Origin: SZAS-3 sp964386785
GTDB lineage: Bacteria > Chlamydiota > Chlamydiia > Chlamydiales > JAAKFR01
Reading direction: 5' to 3'
Assembly: GCA_964386785.1 (NCBI GenBank)
Contig: CAYLUD010000007.1
Location: forward strand, 1 to 38,303
DNA length: 38,303 nucleotides
A model generated the notes under the pieces. The model did not search any database, had not been told where the DNA came from, and saw only the letters and a program-made list of their open reading frames with translations. Made by a program: the position numbers and the translations under genes. Shown here in pieces: positions 1-8,775 of this stretch (position 1 is its first letter; the number at the start of each line of letters is the position of its first letter).

Positions 1-59
1 CCTTTGACTCCACCGTCCCAGCTCCCATCATCTAGTACCCAACTGAACGGATACCTCAG

Positions 60-660
60 AATTCTCGTAGGATGTGCTCTATCTCTCTTTCAAATGATGG
101 GGTATTGCATTGCCACTTCCTAGTTATACGTAGAGCAACTGAAGGGCTCAGACGCTATATAAGCGGATATCTCGACTTTCGTCCAAGTGTGTACAGCACA
201 GTATTTGCGACTCCACGGGACTGAAGGCACATGGTGAAGGCGAATGGAAAGTTAGGACCCATGGAAAAAGCACACGACGAACTTAGCGCAAGTTCCACAT
301 AGGGATAGATGCTGATACCCAAGACATTGTTACCGTTGAGCTGACTGCTAGCAGCGCAGGGAATTCCGCAGCGGCTAAAAAAAAGGGCTCAAAAGATCCC
401 TATCCATCTCAAGTCTGTGCGCGGCGATGGAGCCTATGCCGGCAATGGGGGACATCGAGGACCGGATACGAGCGATAGAGGTCAAGACTCATCCAATAAG
501 GACTGGATCTGATTCGCAGGGCAATTCTTGGGAGGTAGATTTTGAAAAAATTTAGGCAAACACTTTGGTGCTTTACATGTTTAGAACCAAAATGGCGCAC
601 AATATGAAGTATTTTTCGTCCAGTACAGAGGTTCTCATTAGAGAATAGCATGCAGCTTAC
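60..660 (+). pseudogene. Degraded IS5-family (IS903-like) transposase remnant
   Basis: Reading the plus strand with frame changes recovers most of an IS5/IS903-type DDE transposase. Near 90-140 there is a weak stretch resembling the LSLFQMMG and LPSYT region. At 209-268 the peptide DSTGLKAHGEGEWKVRTHGK is clear, carrying the first catalytic Asp. It continues through an in-frame TAG at 284 (where the family has Trp) into RKFHIGIDADTQDIVTVEL. At 405-446 another frame gives LKSVRGDGAYAGN, which contains the second Asp motif (DGAY). Beyond 450 only scattered similarity remains. Stop codons and frameshifts rule out an active enzyme. The family assignment rests on motif recall and is strong for 209-446 and weak elsewhere; both ends are approximate. 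Confidence 0.75.
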
Positions 661-802
661 TGAATTGATATCCTAATCCCTACATTTCCCCTTATTTGGG
701 TTGTCTGCTATGACAAGACTTAAAAAAATATATTGCAAAACAATCTGAAACCCACTCGGGAGACTTGATTCTTTTTCTAGCTTTACGATAATGGATGGTC
801 CT

Positions 803-1898
803 ATGTCCAACGAAATTCTACAGCAGACACGCAGTCGACTCCTTCACATGTTGAGGTATCTTTGACTTAGAAACCAAACAGCAGAGGGTAGCAGTCCTGG
901 AAGCCAAGATGGCGGATCCTTCTTTCTGGAACGATCAAGCTGGAGCGCAACAGATTATCCAAGAAGTCAATCAACTTAAAGAATGGACCATTCCCTATCA
1001 AGAGATCGATCGCCGTCTTTCTGATGTAGAAAGCCTCTACGAGGAAGCACAGCGAGAAGGAGATCCCGAGCTACTTACAGAACTAGCTCAAGAGATCACT
1101 ATAATAGGATCTCTGGTCGATGAGCTAGAAACAAAACGGATGCTGTCTGGCCCACTAGATCGCAATCCCTGTTTTCTCAGCATTCATTCTGGTGCGGGGG
1201 GGACAGAAGCGTGTGATTGGGTCTTAATGTTAGCTCGAATGTACCAACGCTGGGCTGAGCGTAAGGGATGGGGTGTCGAGGTCATCGATACTGTCGATGG
1301 TGATGTAGCGGGCTACAAGACAATTACGTTTAAGCTCTCTGGTTCCTTTGCATTTGGCCTAGCTAAAGCTGAGCAGGGGGTACATAGACTAGTCCGCATT
1401 TCCCCTTTTGATAGTGGTGCTCGTAGACATACAAGCTTTGCATCTGTAGAGGTTACTCCTGAAATTTCGGACGAAATTGTTGTGGATTTGAATCCTGCTG
1501 ACATTAAGGTCGACACCTATCGAGCATCAGGAGCGGGTGGTCAACACGTCAATAAGACGGACTCTGCCGTACGCATGACACATGGACCCTCGGGGATTGT
1601 CGTCTCGTGTCAACGAGAGCGGAGCCAGATTCAGAACCGAGAAGTCTGTCTTAAGATGCTGCGTTCTAAGCTATACGAAAAAGAGTTGCAAGCACGCCAA
1701 GATCAGCTTAAAAAGATGGGTGGGGAAAAGAAAGAAATCGCTTGGGGATCGCAAATTCGCAGCTATGTCTTTCAACCCTACACCTTGATCAAGGACAGTC
1801 GCACGGGGTATGAAGTTGGCAATATTCAAGCGATGATGGATGGCGAGTTGTTAGATGAATTTATCAAAGCTTACTTGAAGGAATTTGGAGGCAGATGA
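803..1898 (+). CDS. prfB: Peptide chain release factor 2 (programmed +1 frameshift)
   Basis: RF2 recognises UGA and UAA stop codons and triggers peptide release on the ribosome. A 20-codon first frame (ATG at 803; an in-frame ATG at 791 is an alternative) runs into TGA at 863. A +1 slip at CTT TGA C joins it to the long frame from 864 to 1898, giving about 364 residues, the usual length of RF2. The codon-recognition tripeptide SPF lies at about residues 200-202 (nt 1401-1409), which marks RF2 rather than RF1. The catalytic GGQ motif is at about 245-247 (nt 1536-1544), inside GAGGQHVNKTDSAVR. The stop codon overlaps the GNAT start as ATGA. Starting the gene at the downstream ATG (909) would lose the frameshift and the first 35 residues. 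In C. trachomatis prfB also neighbours yebC, a GNAT gene and the SWIB gene. Confidence 0.95.
854..866 (+). promoter_or_regulatory. RF2 autoregulatory +1 frameshift site
   Basis: The string AGG TAT CTT TGA C matches the classical prfB recoding element. An internal Shine-Dalgarno-like AGG (preceded by G, so GAGG) lies three bases before the slippery CTT, followed by in-frame UGA and then C. Low RF2 slows termination at UGA and favours the shift, so RF2 tunes its own synthesis. The mechanism is established for the family; the motif is seen here directly. Confidence 0.93.
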
Positions 1899-2398
1899 GT
1901 CAGATACAAACAGAAGGTGTTTCCTTACGCTATACGCTACCGGAAGATGGGGTCGCATTAACTCATTGGCTCAATCAACCTGGTGTAGCCCATGCGTTTC
2001 CTATGACGGATCCTCGAGAAGTAGAGGATTCTGCGAAACATTGGATTGGATTTTCTCGATTACGTAGTAGCTTAACTGCTGTCCATAATGAGCAACCTAT
2101 TGGTATTGCTACATTATGTTTGATGCCCTACCAAACTCTATCTCATCAGTGCTTGCTATCAATCGTGGTGGATGAAGCGTGGAGAGGTAAAGGAGTCGGG
2201 ACTCTTCTGATGAACAACATTCTGCACCTAGCCAAGAATTATTTTCGTATTGAAGTAGTCTATCTTGAAGTGTATGAGGGCAACCCGGCCATCTCTTTAT
2301 ACCAAAGATTTGGTTTTCAAGTTATTGGAAATCAAAAACATTTTATGAAGAAAGGGGATCGATATGTCGCCAAAATTATTATGGAACGAATCCTCTGA
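1895..2398 (+). CDS. GNAT-family N-acetyltransferase
   Basis: This 167-residue protein looks like a GNAT acetyltransferase, which transfers acetyl from acetyl-CoA to an amine. The acetyl-CoA pyrophosphate loop is visible as the segment VVDEAWRGKGVGTLLMNNIL (residues about 90-109), an R-G-K-G-V-G version of the Q/RxxGxG/A motif A. The following EVVYLEVYEGNPAISLYQRF and FGFQ form the typical C-terminal motif B with N, A and Y-x-x-x-G-F. The substrate cannot be told; ribosomal-protein acetylation is only one option. Its ATG overlaps the prfB stop (ATGA), implying translational coupling, and its end overlaps the next gene by 35 nt. A GNAT gene (CT458) also lies by prfB in C. trachomatis, which supports orthology. 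Confidence 0.85.
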   Translation: MSQIQTEGVSLRYTLPEDGVALTHWLNQPGVAHAFPMTDPREVEDSAKHWIGFSRLRSSLTAVHNEQPIGIATLCLMPYQTLSHQCLLSIVVDEAWRGKGVGTLLMNNILHLAKNYFRIEVVYLEVYEGNPAISLYQRFGFQVIGNQKHFMKKGDRYVAKIIMERIL

Positions 2399-3092
2399 CA
2401 CTAGATTAGATCGACTGAAGAATCGATTATCTCAATGGACACGGTTACAATTAGATCTTAAGATCAATGATAATCGCTCTACGATGTTATCGTTACTGGA
2501 TCGGCGACGCAATTATGCGCGAGTCTCCCTACACCACATCTTTGTGGAGGCTCCTGATCCCGTATTGGCTGCTTTAGCTGCCTATGTGCGAGGGAAGCCG
2601 AATCCAGAGGATCACCGTACGCTACGAGCCTATATTCAAACCTCGTTACGTGCACAAGATTATCGGCATCGTCTGAAGTCTGAAGCCCTGGTGACGCAAG
2701 GACAGCACTACGATCTGCAAGCCCTATTTAACCAGCTAGAGGAGCGCTATTTTCCCTCAGGGGTCGAGGCGCAGGTGACCTGGTATGGCCGGGCAGGTCC
2801 TGCGCGACGCACCTGCCGTCGCATTACTTATGGGGCCTACGTGGATTCTTTGAAATTAATCAAAATCCATCGTCGTTTGGATGATCCTTTTTTTCCTCTA
2901 TACTTTGTAACCTTTGTTCTTTATCATGAAATGCTTCATGCGGTCATTCCTGGCACAATGAATGCGCGCGGCCAGTTCTGTGTTCACCATAAGGAATTCA
3001 AACGCAGGGAGCGAGAGTTCCATGACTATACCCGCGCGATGGCATGGGAATCACAACATTTACCTCGTATTTTTGGATATGGCAGGACATAG
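2364..3092 (+). CDS. SprT-like zinc metalloprotease-family protein
   Basis: This 242-residue protein has a candidate metalloprotease centre near its C-terminus. HEMLH lies at about residues 192-196, followed about 17 residues later by HHKEFKRRE, as in SprT-like proteins where two His and a downstream His bind zinc. The segment before it (YGAYVDSLKLIKIHRRLDDP) resembles the SprT-like pattern of strands and a conserved Leu-Asp. The rest is basic and unrecognised. The start at 2364 is supported by AAAGGGG ending 6 nt upstream. The gene overlaps the GNAT gene by 35 nt and yebC by 14 nt, so it is read within the prfB cluster. A true substrate is unknown, and it may be a DNA-repair-type protease or an inactive relative. 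Confidence 0.7.
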   Translation: MSPKLLWNESSDTRLDRLKNRLSQWTRLQLDLKINDNRSTMLSLLDRRRNYARVSLHHIFVEAPDPVLAALAAYVRGKPNPEDHRTLRAYIQTSLRAQDYRHRLKSEALVTQGQHYDLQALFNQLEERYFPSGVEAQVTWYGRAGPARRTCRRITYGAYVDSLKLIKIHRRLDDPFFPLYFVTFVLYHEMLHAVIPGTMNARGQFCVHHKEFKRREREFHDYTRAMAWESQHLPRIFGYGRT

Positions 3093-3801
3093 TAAGTGGG
3101 CTAACATCAAACACCGCAAGGGGAAGGCCGATCAGCAGAAAGGCAAAATTTTTTCCCGTCTGGCAAAAGAGATCATTACTGCGGTAAAAATTGGAGGAGC
3201 CGATCCAAAGGCGAATCCGCGTCTTCGATTTGCAATCCAAAAAGCCAGGGAGGCAAACATGCCTCAGGATAATGTGGAGCGCAATATTCGCAAAGCATCT
3301 GACACAAGCCAGGATGGCTATGTATACCAGCTCTATGAGCTCTATGGTCATGAGGGGGTAGGGATCCTTGTAGAGGCAATGACGGACAATAAAAACCGTA
3401 CAGCCTCTGAATTGCGGATTGCCACCAATAAACGGGGTGGGGTACTAGCGGAGCCTGGGGCTGTTTCTTATGGCTTTGAACGCAAAGGAATCTTAGAGTT
3501 TCCCAAAACCTACCCGGAAGAATCTGTATTTGAATCGGCCCTCGAGGGAGGAGCCGAGGATTTTGAAGTGACGGATGAATTCTTCTTGGTCACCCTAGAT
3601 CCCTCCTCTCTCTTTCAACTGAAAGAAGAGCTAGAAGCAAAAGGATTTAGCGCACAGGAAGCGGAGATTCTAATGTTTCCAAAACATTACATTACTTGTT
3701 CGACTGAGGCAGAAGAAGCAAATCGTGCATTGATTGAGTGGCTGGAAGGGATCGACGATGTCGACGCCGTCTATCACAACATGGAATCTACTGCTTCATG
3801 A
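3079..3801 (+). CDS. yebC: YebC/TACO1-family protein
   Basis: This 240-residue protein belongs to the YebC/PmpR/TACO1 family, proteins linked in different bacteria to transcription control or to translation of proline-rich stretches. The N-terminus MAGHSKWANIKHRKGKAD is the diagnostic family start. It is followed by KIFSRLAKEI, the AREANMPQDNVERNI helix and the acidic ELYGHEGVGILVEAMTDNKN segment. The ATG at 3079 was chosen because it begins exactly at MAGHSKW; the frame is open further upstream inside the SprT-like gene. It overlaps that gene by 14 nt, and its stop overlaps the pabB start as ATGA. The length fits the family (about 240). Confidence 0.95.
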   Translation: MAGHSKWANIKHRKGKADQQKGKIFSRLAKEIITAVKIGGADPKANPRLRFAIQKAREANMPQDNVERNIRKASDTSQDGYVYQLYELYGHEGVGILVEAMTDNKNRTASELRIATNKRGGVLAEPGAVSYGFERKGILEFPKTYPEESVFESALEGGAEDFEVTDEFFLVTLDPSSLFQLKEELEAKGFSAQEAEILMFPKHYITCSTEAEEANRALIEWLEGIDDVDAVYHNMESTAS

Positions 3802-4973
3802 CTTTCCCTTGGACCTTGTTGGAGAAAGAGGGAGGAACCCTATTTCACCGAGGAGGACTCCCCTATATTGCGTATCGCGTACGGAGAAAATTAGAATGTC
3901 CACAAGGGGCTGAAGGATGGAATCAATTAGATGATTTTGTACGCTCTGCATCGTCGATCGTATTGGGATGGATCTCCTACGAAATGGGAGCGTGGGCGGA
4001 TCCGCAGCGCCCCCTGCCTGCACATGCGAGTGAGCTACCTGGAGTTGTACTATACGAATACGAGAATATAGAGCCGTTACGCGCTCCCCTACCTATTGAG
4101 ATTGAAGAGCCCCTCCCACTTCTAGGTAGGAGCGACACCCTTGCATCCTATACGGAAAAAATTCATCGGATCCAAGAAGAAATTGCGCAAGGCAATACCT
4201 ATCAGGTGAACCTCTCCCAATCCTTTACATTTGGTCATCATTCTTCTTTTCTTTCGCTATTCTTACGAGCCTATCGCCGCAATCCCGCAGCATACTCCTT
4301 TTATTTGCATGGAGGAGCTTGGGGAGTGGGTTCGTTATCCCCTGAGCTCTTGATAGAACGTCAAGGACAACGCGTGCGAGCACGACCTATTAAAGGGACA
4401 GCCCCTCGCCATACAGATCCTCATGAAGACTTTCAACAAGGTCAAAACCTCTTTAGGTCTTCAAAAAACCAATCAGAACTCTTAATGATCACCGATCTCA
4501 TGAGGAATGACTTGCGACGCATCAGCGTCGCGCAGCCCTACACAGAATCGTTATGTGATGTCGAGGCACACCGTGATGTGTTTCACTTGGTATCTACGAT
4601 CTCTGCCACATCCACTGCCTCACCTATAGAGATTTTGAGGGCTGTATTTCCTGCCGGCTCGATTACTGGATGCCCAAAACGGTCCACACAATACATCATC
4701 CATCATATTGAGGGGCGCCCACGGGGTGTATATACTGGTTCTTTAGGGTGGATTGAGCCCTCTGGGGATTTCTGTTGGAATGTAGCGATTCGCACCCTTA
4801 CCCTGACTCCCGCTACTCTCTCTCTATCCTTGGGGGGAGCCATCCTATACGAATCGTCACCAGAAGACGAATTTCTAGAAACACTCTACAAAGGACGATC
4901 CTTCTTTGAAGCGTTTGGTTATTCTAGTGCTGCTGCAAAAATAGCCGACTCAAACTATTCAATAACGGTATAG
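3798..4973 (+). CDS. pabB: Aminodeoxychorismate synthase component I
   Basis: PabB turns chorismate into 4-amino-4-deoxychorismate, the first step to p-aminobenzoate for folate, using ammonia or the PabA glutaminase. The 391-residue product is a chorismate-binding-fold enzyme. PIKGTAPR lies at about residues 197-204; Lys in this position is typical of PabB, whereas anthranilate synthase has PIAGT. SELLMITDLMRNDLRRI follows, then SITGCPKRS at about 288-296 (usual SITGAPK) and RGVYTGSLGWI. ATG 3798 was chosen for the ATGA overlap with yebC. It is shorter than E. coli PabB at the N-terminus. No pabA is in the window. The last 50 nt overlap the end of the convergent Inc-like gene. PabC lies 3.8 kb downstream on the same strand. 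Confidence 0.9.
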   Translation: MTFPWTLLEKEGGTLFHRGGLPYIAYRVRRKLECPQGAEGWNQLDDFVRSASSIVLGWISYEMGAWADPQRPLPAHASELPGVVLYEYENIEPLRAPLPIEIEEPLPLLGRSDTLASYTEKIHRIQEEIAQGNTYQVNLSQSFTFGHHSSFLSLFLRAYRRNPAAYSFYLHGGAWGVGSLSPELLIERQGQRVRARPIKGTAPRHTDPHEDFQQGQNLFRSSKNQSELLMITDLMRNDLRRISVAQPYTESLCDVEAHRDVFHLVSTISATSTASPIEILRAVFPAGSITGCPKRSTQYIIHHIEGRPRGVYTGSLGWIEPSGDFCWNVAIRTLTLTPATLSLSLGGAILYESSPEDEFLETLYKGRSFFEAFGYSSAAAKIADSNYSITV

Positions 4974-7900
4974 ACTGTCTAATAACCGACTTTGAAAAAG
5001 AACACCAAGCATTCAAAGCAACGGATACATACATCTCCGCAGATGCAATGCGCCGTTCATCTTCGGACATGTACAGCAAACACCCTTCTATAGCCTGAAT
5101 CCGTTGGAGAGAAACCTTTTTTTCTTCATTTATGACAAGATGGGCAGAAGCTTCTATGACTTGTGCCCATAGGTGAGCTATCTGATTTTTGTGGAGGCCA
5201 GACGCCATGTGTCGAATGGTGCGTGAGACAAAGTCCATAAATTCTTTGTTGATCCCACTGTTGCTAGCTTGTATTCTGTCTTCCCTAAGGGCTTGAAGGT
5301 AGGCATTGCCTATGTGATCGATGAGTGGCAATGCGATATCCTGATGCAATCGAACTCCTTTCGATTCTAAGAACAGAATTTTTTCTATGATCTGCTCTAC
5401 CGCATATTGACAAGCTGGCATGGTTACCTTCTGAGATAGATCTACTCTATGCACATATGCTGCAATCATCTTTTGGTAGAGGAACTGGGCTCCCTCCGAG
5501 TCGTGTAGGGTCGTATGCAAATGGCAAATAGCATCACAACATACTTTACTCACATCTAGCTTCTTCTCTAGTAAACACTCTGCAAAACTTTGATATCTCT
5601 GTTTTGAACTAGTTAATGTCTGAATAATCGATTGGTAACCTGGATCGTTGTGCGATACATAACAAGATAAGCGTATAGCATTCTGAAACTCTCCTAAATT
5701 ACATTGCATGATCACCATCTGCACAAGATGAGGCTGGAGCAAAGCCTTCTTAGCGTTGCCTGATTGCAGAACCCCGACCTCCTGCAAAAAAAGATTTACA
5801 CAATCATGTTGTAGCTCTTTATTGGGTATGGATAGAATCACGCGCATAGCAACTTCAAACTGATGATTGCGCGTCCATAATGAGAGGGTATCCTTGATCT
5901 TGTGGTACACTACCTTGCGGACTCTAGGGTTTTGAATCGTGTCAATCCAAGAACAGGATGGAGCCTCCTCGTGGAGGATCATATCGTGCCAGATTTTCAA
6001 GTATATACCTATCTGTGCTTGTTGTTTCTCTTGAAAAATGGGGATCTTCTCTGCTACTGCAAGAGCAGCATCTACAGATGTAGATTGCGTAACAAGTCGT
6101 ATAATGGCTTCCCTAATATAGGAATATAGGACACGCTGCTGCCCTTCGGGCTGGTTGCGAATCGTAGCACAGGCTTCGTATAGAGATTGAGGGTTTGGAT
6201 CTACACGTGCACCCAACTCGATCATAGTCTGCCACAGATTAACCATCTCTTCGGGATAGACATCTTTACAAGCCTCCACTATGCATTTTAGATTGCTAGA
6301 ATCCGAACACAGTAAACCCAAGCGGAAGAGATTTTCAATCGGGGTTTTCGATTCAATATATGAGGTAGCAACGTCCAGTATCGATAGAGTATATTGCTGG
6401 GAAAGAGTACTGTTTGGATCCCCACGTTGGATTAGGTTTTTTTTGATCTTCTCACAGACTTCCCATTCTGCATTTTTGAACGCCTGATTACATCGATCCA
6501 CGATCGCATTCATATATTTCTTTTTACAATCCCTATCCTTAAGACCATCTATGACAATTTCTACATCAGCTAAGTTAGCTACCCAATTTTCTACAAGGAA
6601 GTCATACAGATATATTTGCAATTCCCTGGGCAAGTAGGTAATACATGCAATTCTTTTTTCGCGGATTGCTGCTCTTATTTTATTAGAGAGAGTGGGCACA
6701 CATTCTTTCCATATCGTTTGTTGCTCCTCAAGGATCGGTATCGAGGCAAGAACGTACACTCCTATGTGCCACATTGCATTCTGCTGAAACAATTGCTCTA
6801 TACATCGTTTCATCGGTTGTTTCACAAGTTCATATAATCTACCTTGCACCTGTTTAGACGTAGTTTGTATCTCATAACATGCCTGCATCAGATAGGTATC
6901 TTTTTTATTTATATTTTGCGCAAGCTGGTACTGACAATAAAAAGCATAAATCTTAGAGACCAATTGTAGAGCTGTAGCCAAGCCGATCTCAGAATCATGC
7001 CCTACTACTAATGTAGAGACCACTTCGGAATCTCTAGGTGGAGAGTAACACAGTGCCCAGGCATAAGCAGCCAAGTAATTTGCGTTCTGAAGATGATATG
7101 TGATTTTCTCTTCGATCTTTGTGTTGCATAGTGGCATCCATATGGGCAGTTGATTATTAACTTGAGAAAATAGTATCTGGATGAGCTCATATGATGTATT
7201 TTCCAAGAACTCTGAGGTCTTTTCAATGAAATAAGAAATTACTCCAGCCATGGCGGCCTGTTGACTGTCCGAATGATCGAATTTGGACACCACATCTAGG
7301 ATGCTGCATATTGTATCTACAAGATTATTTAATTTATTATTACGCATAGCTGTACTGATGGATTTCTCTGCTATACTTTGGATAGATTGGTAGCATGCTT
7401 GACGCCTCCCTTCCGGAAAGCTATTGATCATCTTCTGATAGATTGTATAAATAGATTGTTTCTGAGCCCATTTCCTAAAACATGTCTTAACAAAGAGCTC
7501 TTCGCATAATTGTTTTTGAGATTGCGTGAGGGCACTACGGGCAATGTGTGTTGCCCAGCCATAGAGGAAGGCATCAGAATTATTATCTTGATCTTTCATC
7601 ATATTCGGTTGATTATTGATCAGTTTTTGCATCCATTGTGCTAATATGAACATATCATTAGAAGACAAAGGTGTGCCATTCCTTGCATCTAAACGAGAGG
7701 CACCTGCATCAGAAACAGAATCCTCATGACCTACAACAGTTGATGCATCTTGATCATCCTTACTATGCAATGACTCGTCTACAGAATCCCTCCTGGCATC
7801 TAAACGCAAGACACCTACATCAGAAACAGAATCCTCATGACCTACAACAGTTGGTACATCTTGATCATCCTTACTATGCAATGGTTCGTCTACAGAATCC

Positions 7901-8349
7901 CTCCTTACCTCTAAACGAGAGGCACCTACATCAGAAACAGGATCCTTATGACCTACAACAGTTGGTACATCTTGATCATCCTTACTATGCAATGGTTCGT
8001 CTACAGAATCCCTCCTTACCTCTAAACGAGAGGCACCTACATCAGAAACAGGATCCTTATGACCTACAACAGTTGATGCAGCTTGATCATCCTTACTATG
8101 CAATGATGTGGATACAGAATTCCTCCTTGCATAGTAGACTCCAACAGACACAGGTATGAGACTCAATAAAGTAGCTCCTCCGAAGGAGCCAAATAAAGCA
8201 GCCCGCCATATAGATCCCGAATGGAAAAGAGCCTCTGCTCCACGAAAATAATACCCGGCAACGATTGTTATGGCTGCAGCTATGATAAAAAGAATCCCAC
8301 CAACAAGCAGACAGGCCTGAAATCTTGGAATAGGCCCAGTTGCATTCAT
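4924..8349 (-). CDS. Large Inc-like membrane protein with 37-residue repeats
   Basis: I recognise no characterised homologue for this 1141-residue protein. Residues about 12-70 form two hydrophobic segments separated by a short loop (FQACLLVGGILFIIAAAITI, then ALFGSFGGATLLSLIPVSVG). This bilobed layout is used by chlamydial inclusion-membrane (Inc) proteins exported by type III secretion. Residues about 72-220 are four charged, Ser/Asp-rich 37-residue repeats. The remaining 900 residues look helical and recurrently show a pattern like ASIPILEEQQTIW, EKIPIFQEKQQ and LSIPNKELQHD, suggesting a helical-repeat solenoid. No Shine-Dalgarno precedes the ATG; a TAAAAT box sits 6 nt upstream. The gene lies between pabB and pabC on the opposite strand. 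Host-directed function is inference from topology only. Confidence 0.8.
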   Translation of the reverse strand: MNATGPIPRFQACLLVGGILFIIAAAITIVAGYYFRGAEALFHSGSIWRAALFGSFGGATLLSLIPVSVGVYYARRNSVSTSLHSKDDQAASTVVGHKDPVSDVGASRLEVRRDSVDEPLHSKDDQDVPTVVGHKDPVSDVGASRLEVRRDSVDEPLHSKDDQDVPTVVGHEDSVSDVGVLRLDARRDSVDESLHSKDDQDASTVVGHEDSVSDAGASRLDARNGTPLSSNDMFILAQWMQKLINNQPNMMKDQDNNSDAFLYGWATHIARSALTQSQKQLCEELFVKTCFRKWAQKQSIYTIYQKMINSFPEGRRQACYQSIQSIAEKSISTAMRNNKLNNLVDTICSILDVVSKFDHSDSQQAAMAGVISYFIEKTSEFLENTSYELIQILFSQVNNQLPIWMPLCNTKIEEKITYHLQNANYLAAYAWALCYSPPRDSEVVSTLVVGHDSEIGLATALQLVSKIYAFYCQYQLAQNINKKDTYLMQACYEIQTTSKQVQGRLYELVKQPMKRCIEQLFQQNAMWHIGVYVLASIPILEEQQTIWKECVPTLSNKIRAAIREKRIACITYLPRELQIYLYDFLVENWVANLADVEIVIDGLKDRDCKKKYMNAIVDRCNQAFKNAEWEVCEKIKKNLIQRGDPNSTLSQQYTLSILDVATSYIESKTPIENLFRLGLLCSDSSNLKCIVEACKDVYPEEMVNLWQTMIELGARVDPNPQSLYEACATIRNQPEGQQRVLYSYIREAIIRLVTQSTSVDAALAVAEKIPIFQEKQQAQIGIYLKIWHDMILHEEAPSCSWIDTIQNPRVRKVVYHKIKDTLSLWTRNHQFEVAMRVILSIPNKELQHDCVNLFLQEVGVLQSGNAKKALLQPHLVQMVIMQCNLGEFQNAIRLSCYVSHNDPGYQSIIQTLTSSKQRYQSFAECLLEKKLDVSKVCCDAICHLHTTLHDSEGAQFLYQKMIAAYVHRVDLSQKVTMPACQYAVEQIIEKILFLESKGVRLHQDIALPLIDHIGNAYLQALREDRIQASNSGINKEFMDFVSRTIRHMASGLHKNQIAHLWAQVIEASAHLVINEEKKVSLQRIQAIEGCLLYMSEDERRIASAEMYVSVALNAWCSFSKSVIRQSIPLLNSLSRLFLQQH
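7691..8134 (-). repeat. Four tandem 111-bp repeats in the Inc-like gene
   Basis: The anchor AAACG recurs at 7691, 7802, 7913 and 8024, an exact 111-bp period. Each unit encodes 37 residues, including LHSKDDQ, VVGH(K/E)D and (R/N)DSVDE. The two middle copies are nearly identical, which points to recent expansion or gene conversion. The array lies between the membrane segments and the long C-terminal region. Confidence 0.95.
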
Positions 8350-8594
8350 AAAACTATTTTAGCATAGAAAACGACTAAAAAAAATCGTGAAATTATTAAT
8401 TTCTATTCCATTTTATAACTATATGACAACTAAGGAATTCCATGAAGACTTTACCTCTGGCCCATCCAACTGCGGAGCGTAAAAAGAAAATGCAACCGTG
8501 AAGTGCGAAAAAAAAGATGACAATTTAAAGTAGTCAGAGATGACTGCGGCCTCTACGGTGTTTTTCGAAAAAAACGCACCCAGGAGGGACGCAT
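8350..8594. other. AT-rich intergenic stretch without a supported gene
   Basis: No supported reading frame lies here. A 63-codon minus-strand frame lacks any recognisable feature. Around 8560-8579 there is an imperfect hairpin (GTGTTTTTCG facing CGAAAAAAACGCAC), which could be IS-derived or a weak terminator. The region leads into the IS30 fragment. Confidence 0.4.
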
Positions 8595-8741
8595 ATGCCC
8601 AAAGGATCACATCATCTGACCCGCGACCAAAGATGCCATTTGTGCACTTTAAAGAGCAGCGGGAAATCTGCTACTGAAGCTGCGACAATACTTGGAGTGC
8701 ACATATCGACTCTGTACGGAGAGCTTCCTTTGACTCATTGA
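8595..8741 (+). pseudogene. IS30-family transposase N-terminal fragment
   Basis: A 48-codon frame starts at 8595 with a strong Shine-Dalgarno (AGGAGG at 8582-8587). It contains HHLTRDQRCHLCTLKSSGKS followed by ATEAATILGVHISTLYGEL. This matches the N-terminal helix-turn-helix of IS30-type transposases, which read roughly HLTxxERxxIxxLxxxGxSxxxIAxxLGxxxSTIxREL. It stops at TGA 8739 and the DDE catalytic part is absent, so it is a dead fragment. It sits 34 nt before pabC. Confidence 0.7.
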
Positions 8742-8775
8742 CTTCTCGAGTTGCAGGTGATAGTCTCTGCGCACC

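Noticed and set aside
2943..2960. Sigma-54-like TGGCAC...ATGC before yebC
   Set aside because: The spacing fits but the -12 element is ATGC rather than TTGC, and it lies in the SprT-like coding region within an overlapping gene cluster.
7671..8159. Plus-strand 162-codon frame across the 111-bp repeats
   Set aside because: It is open only because the repeat unit lacks stops on that strand. The minus-strand frame continues for 1141 residues with membrane segments, so this is a shadow.
8419..8610. 63-codon minus-strand frame between the Inc-like gene and the IS30 fragment
   Set aside because: No ribosome site and no recognisable content; it overlaps the IS30 fragment on the other strand.
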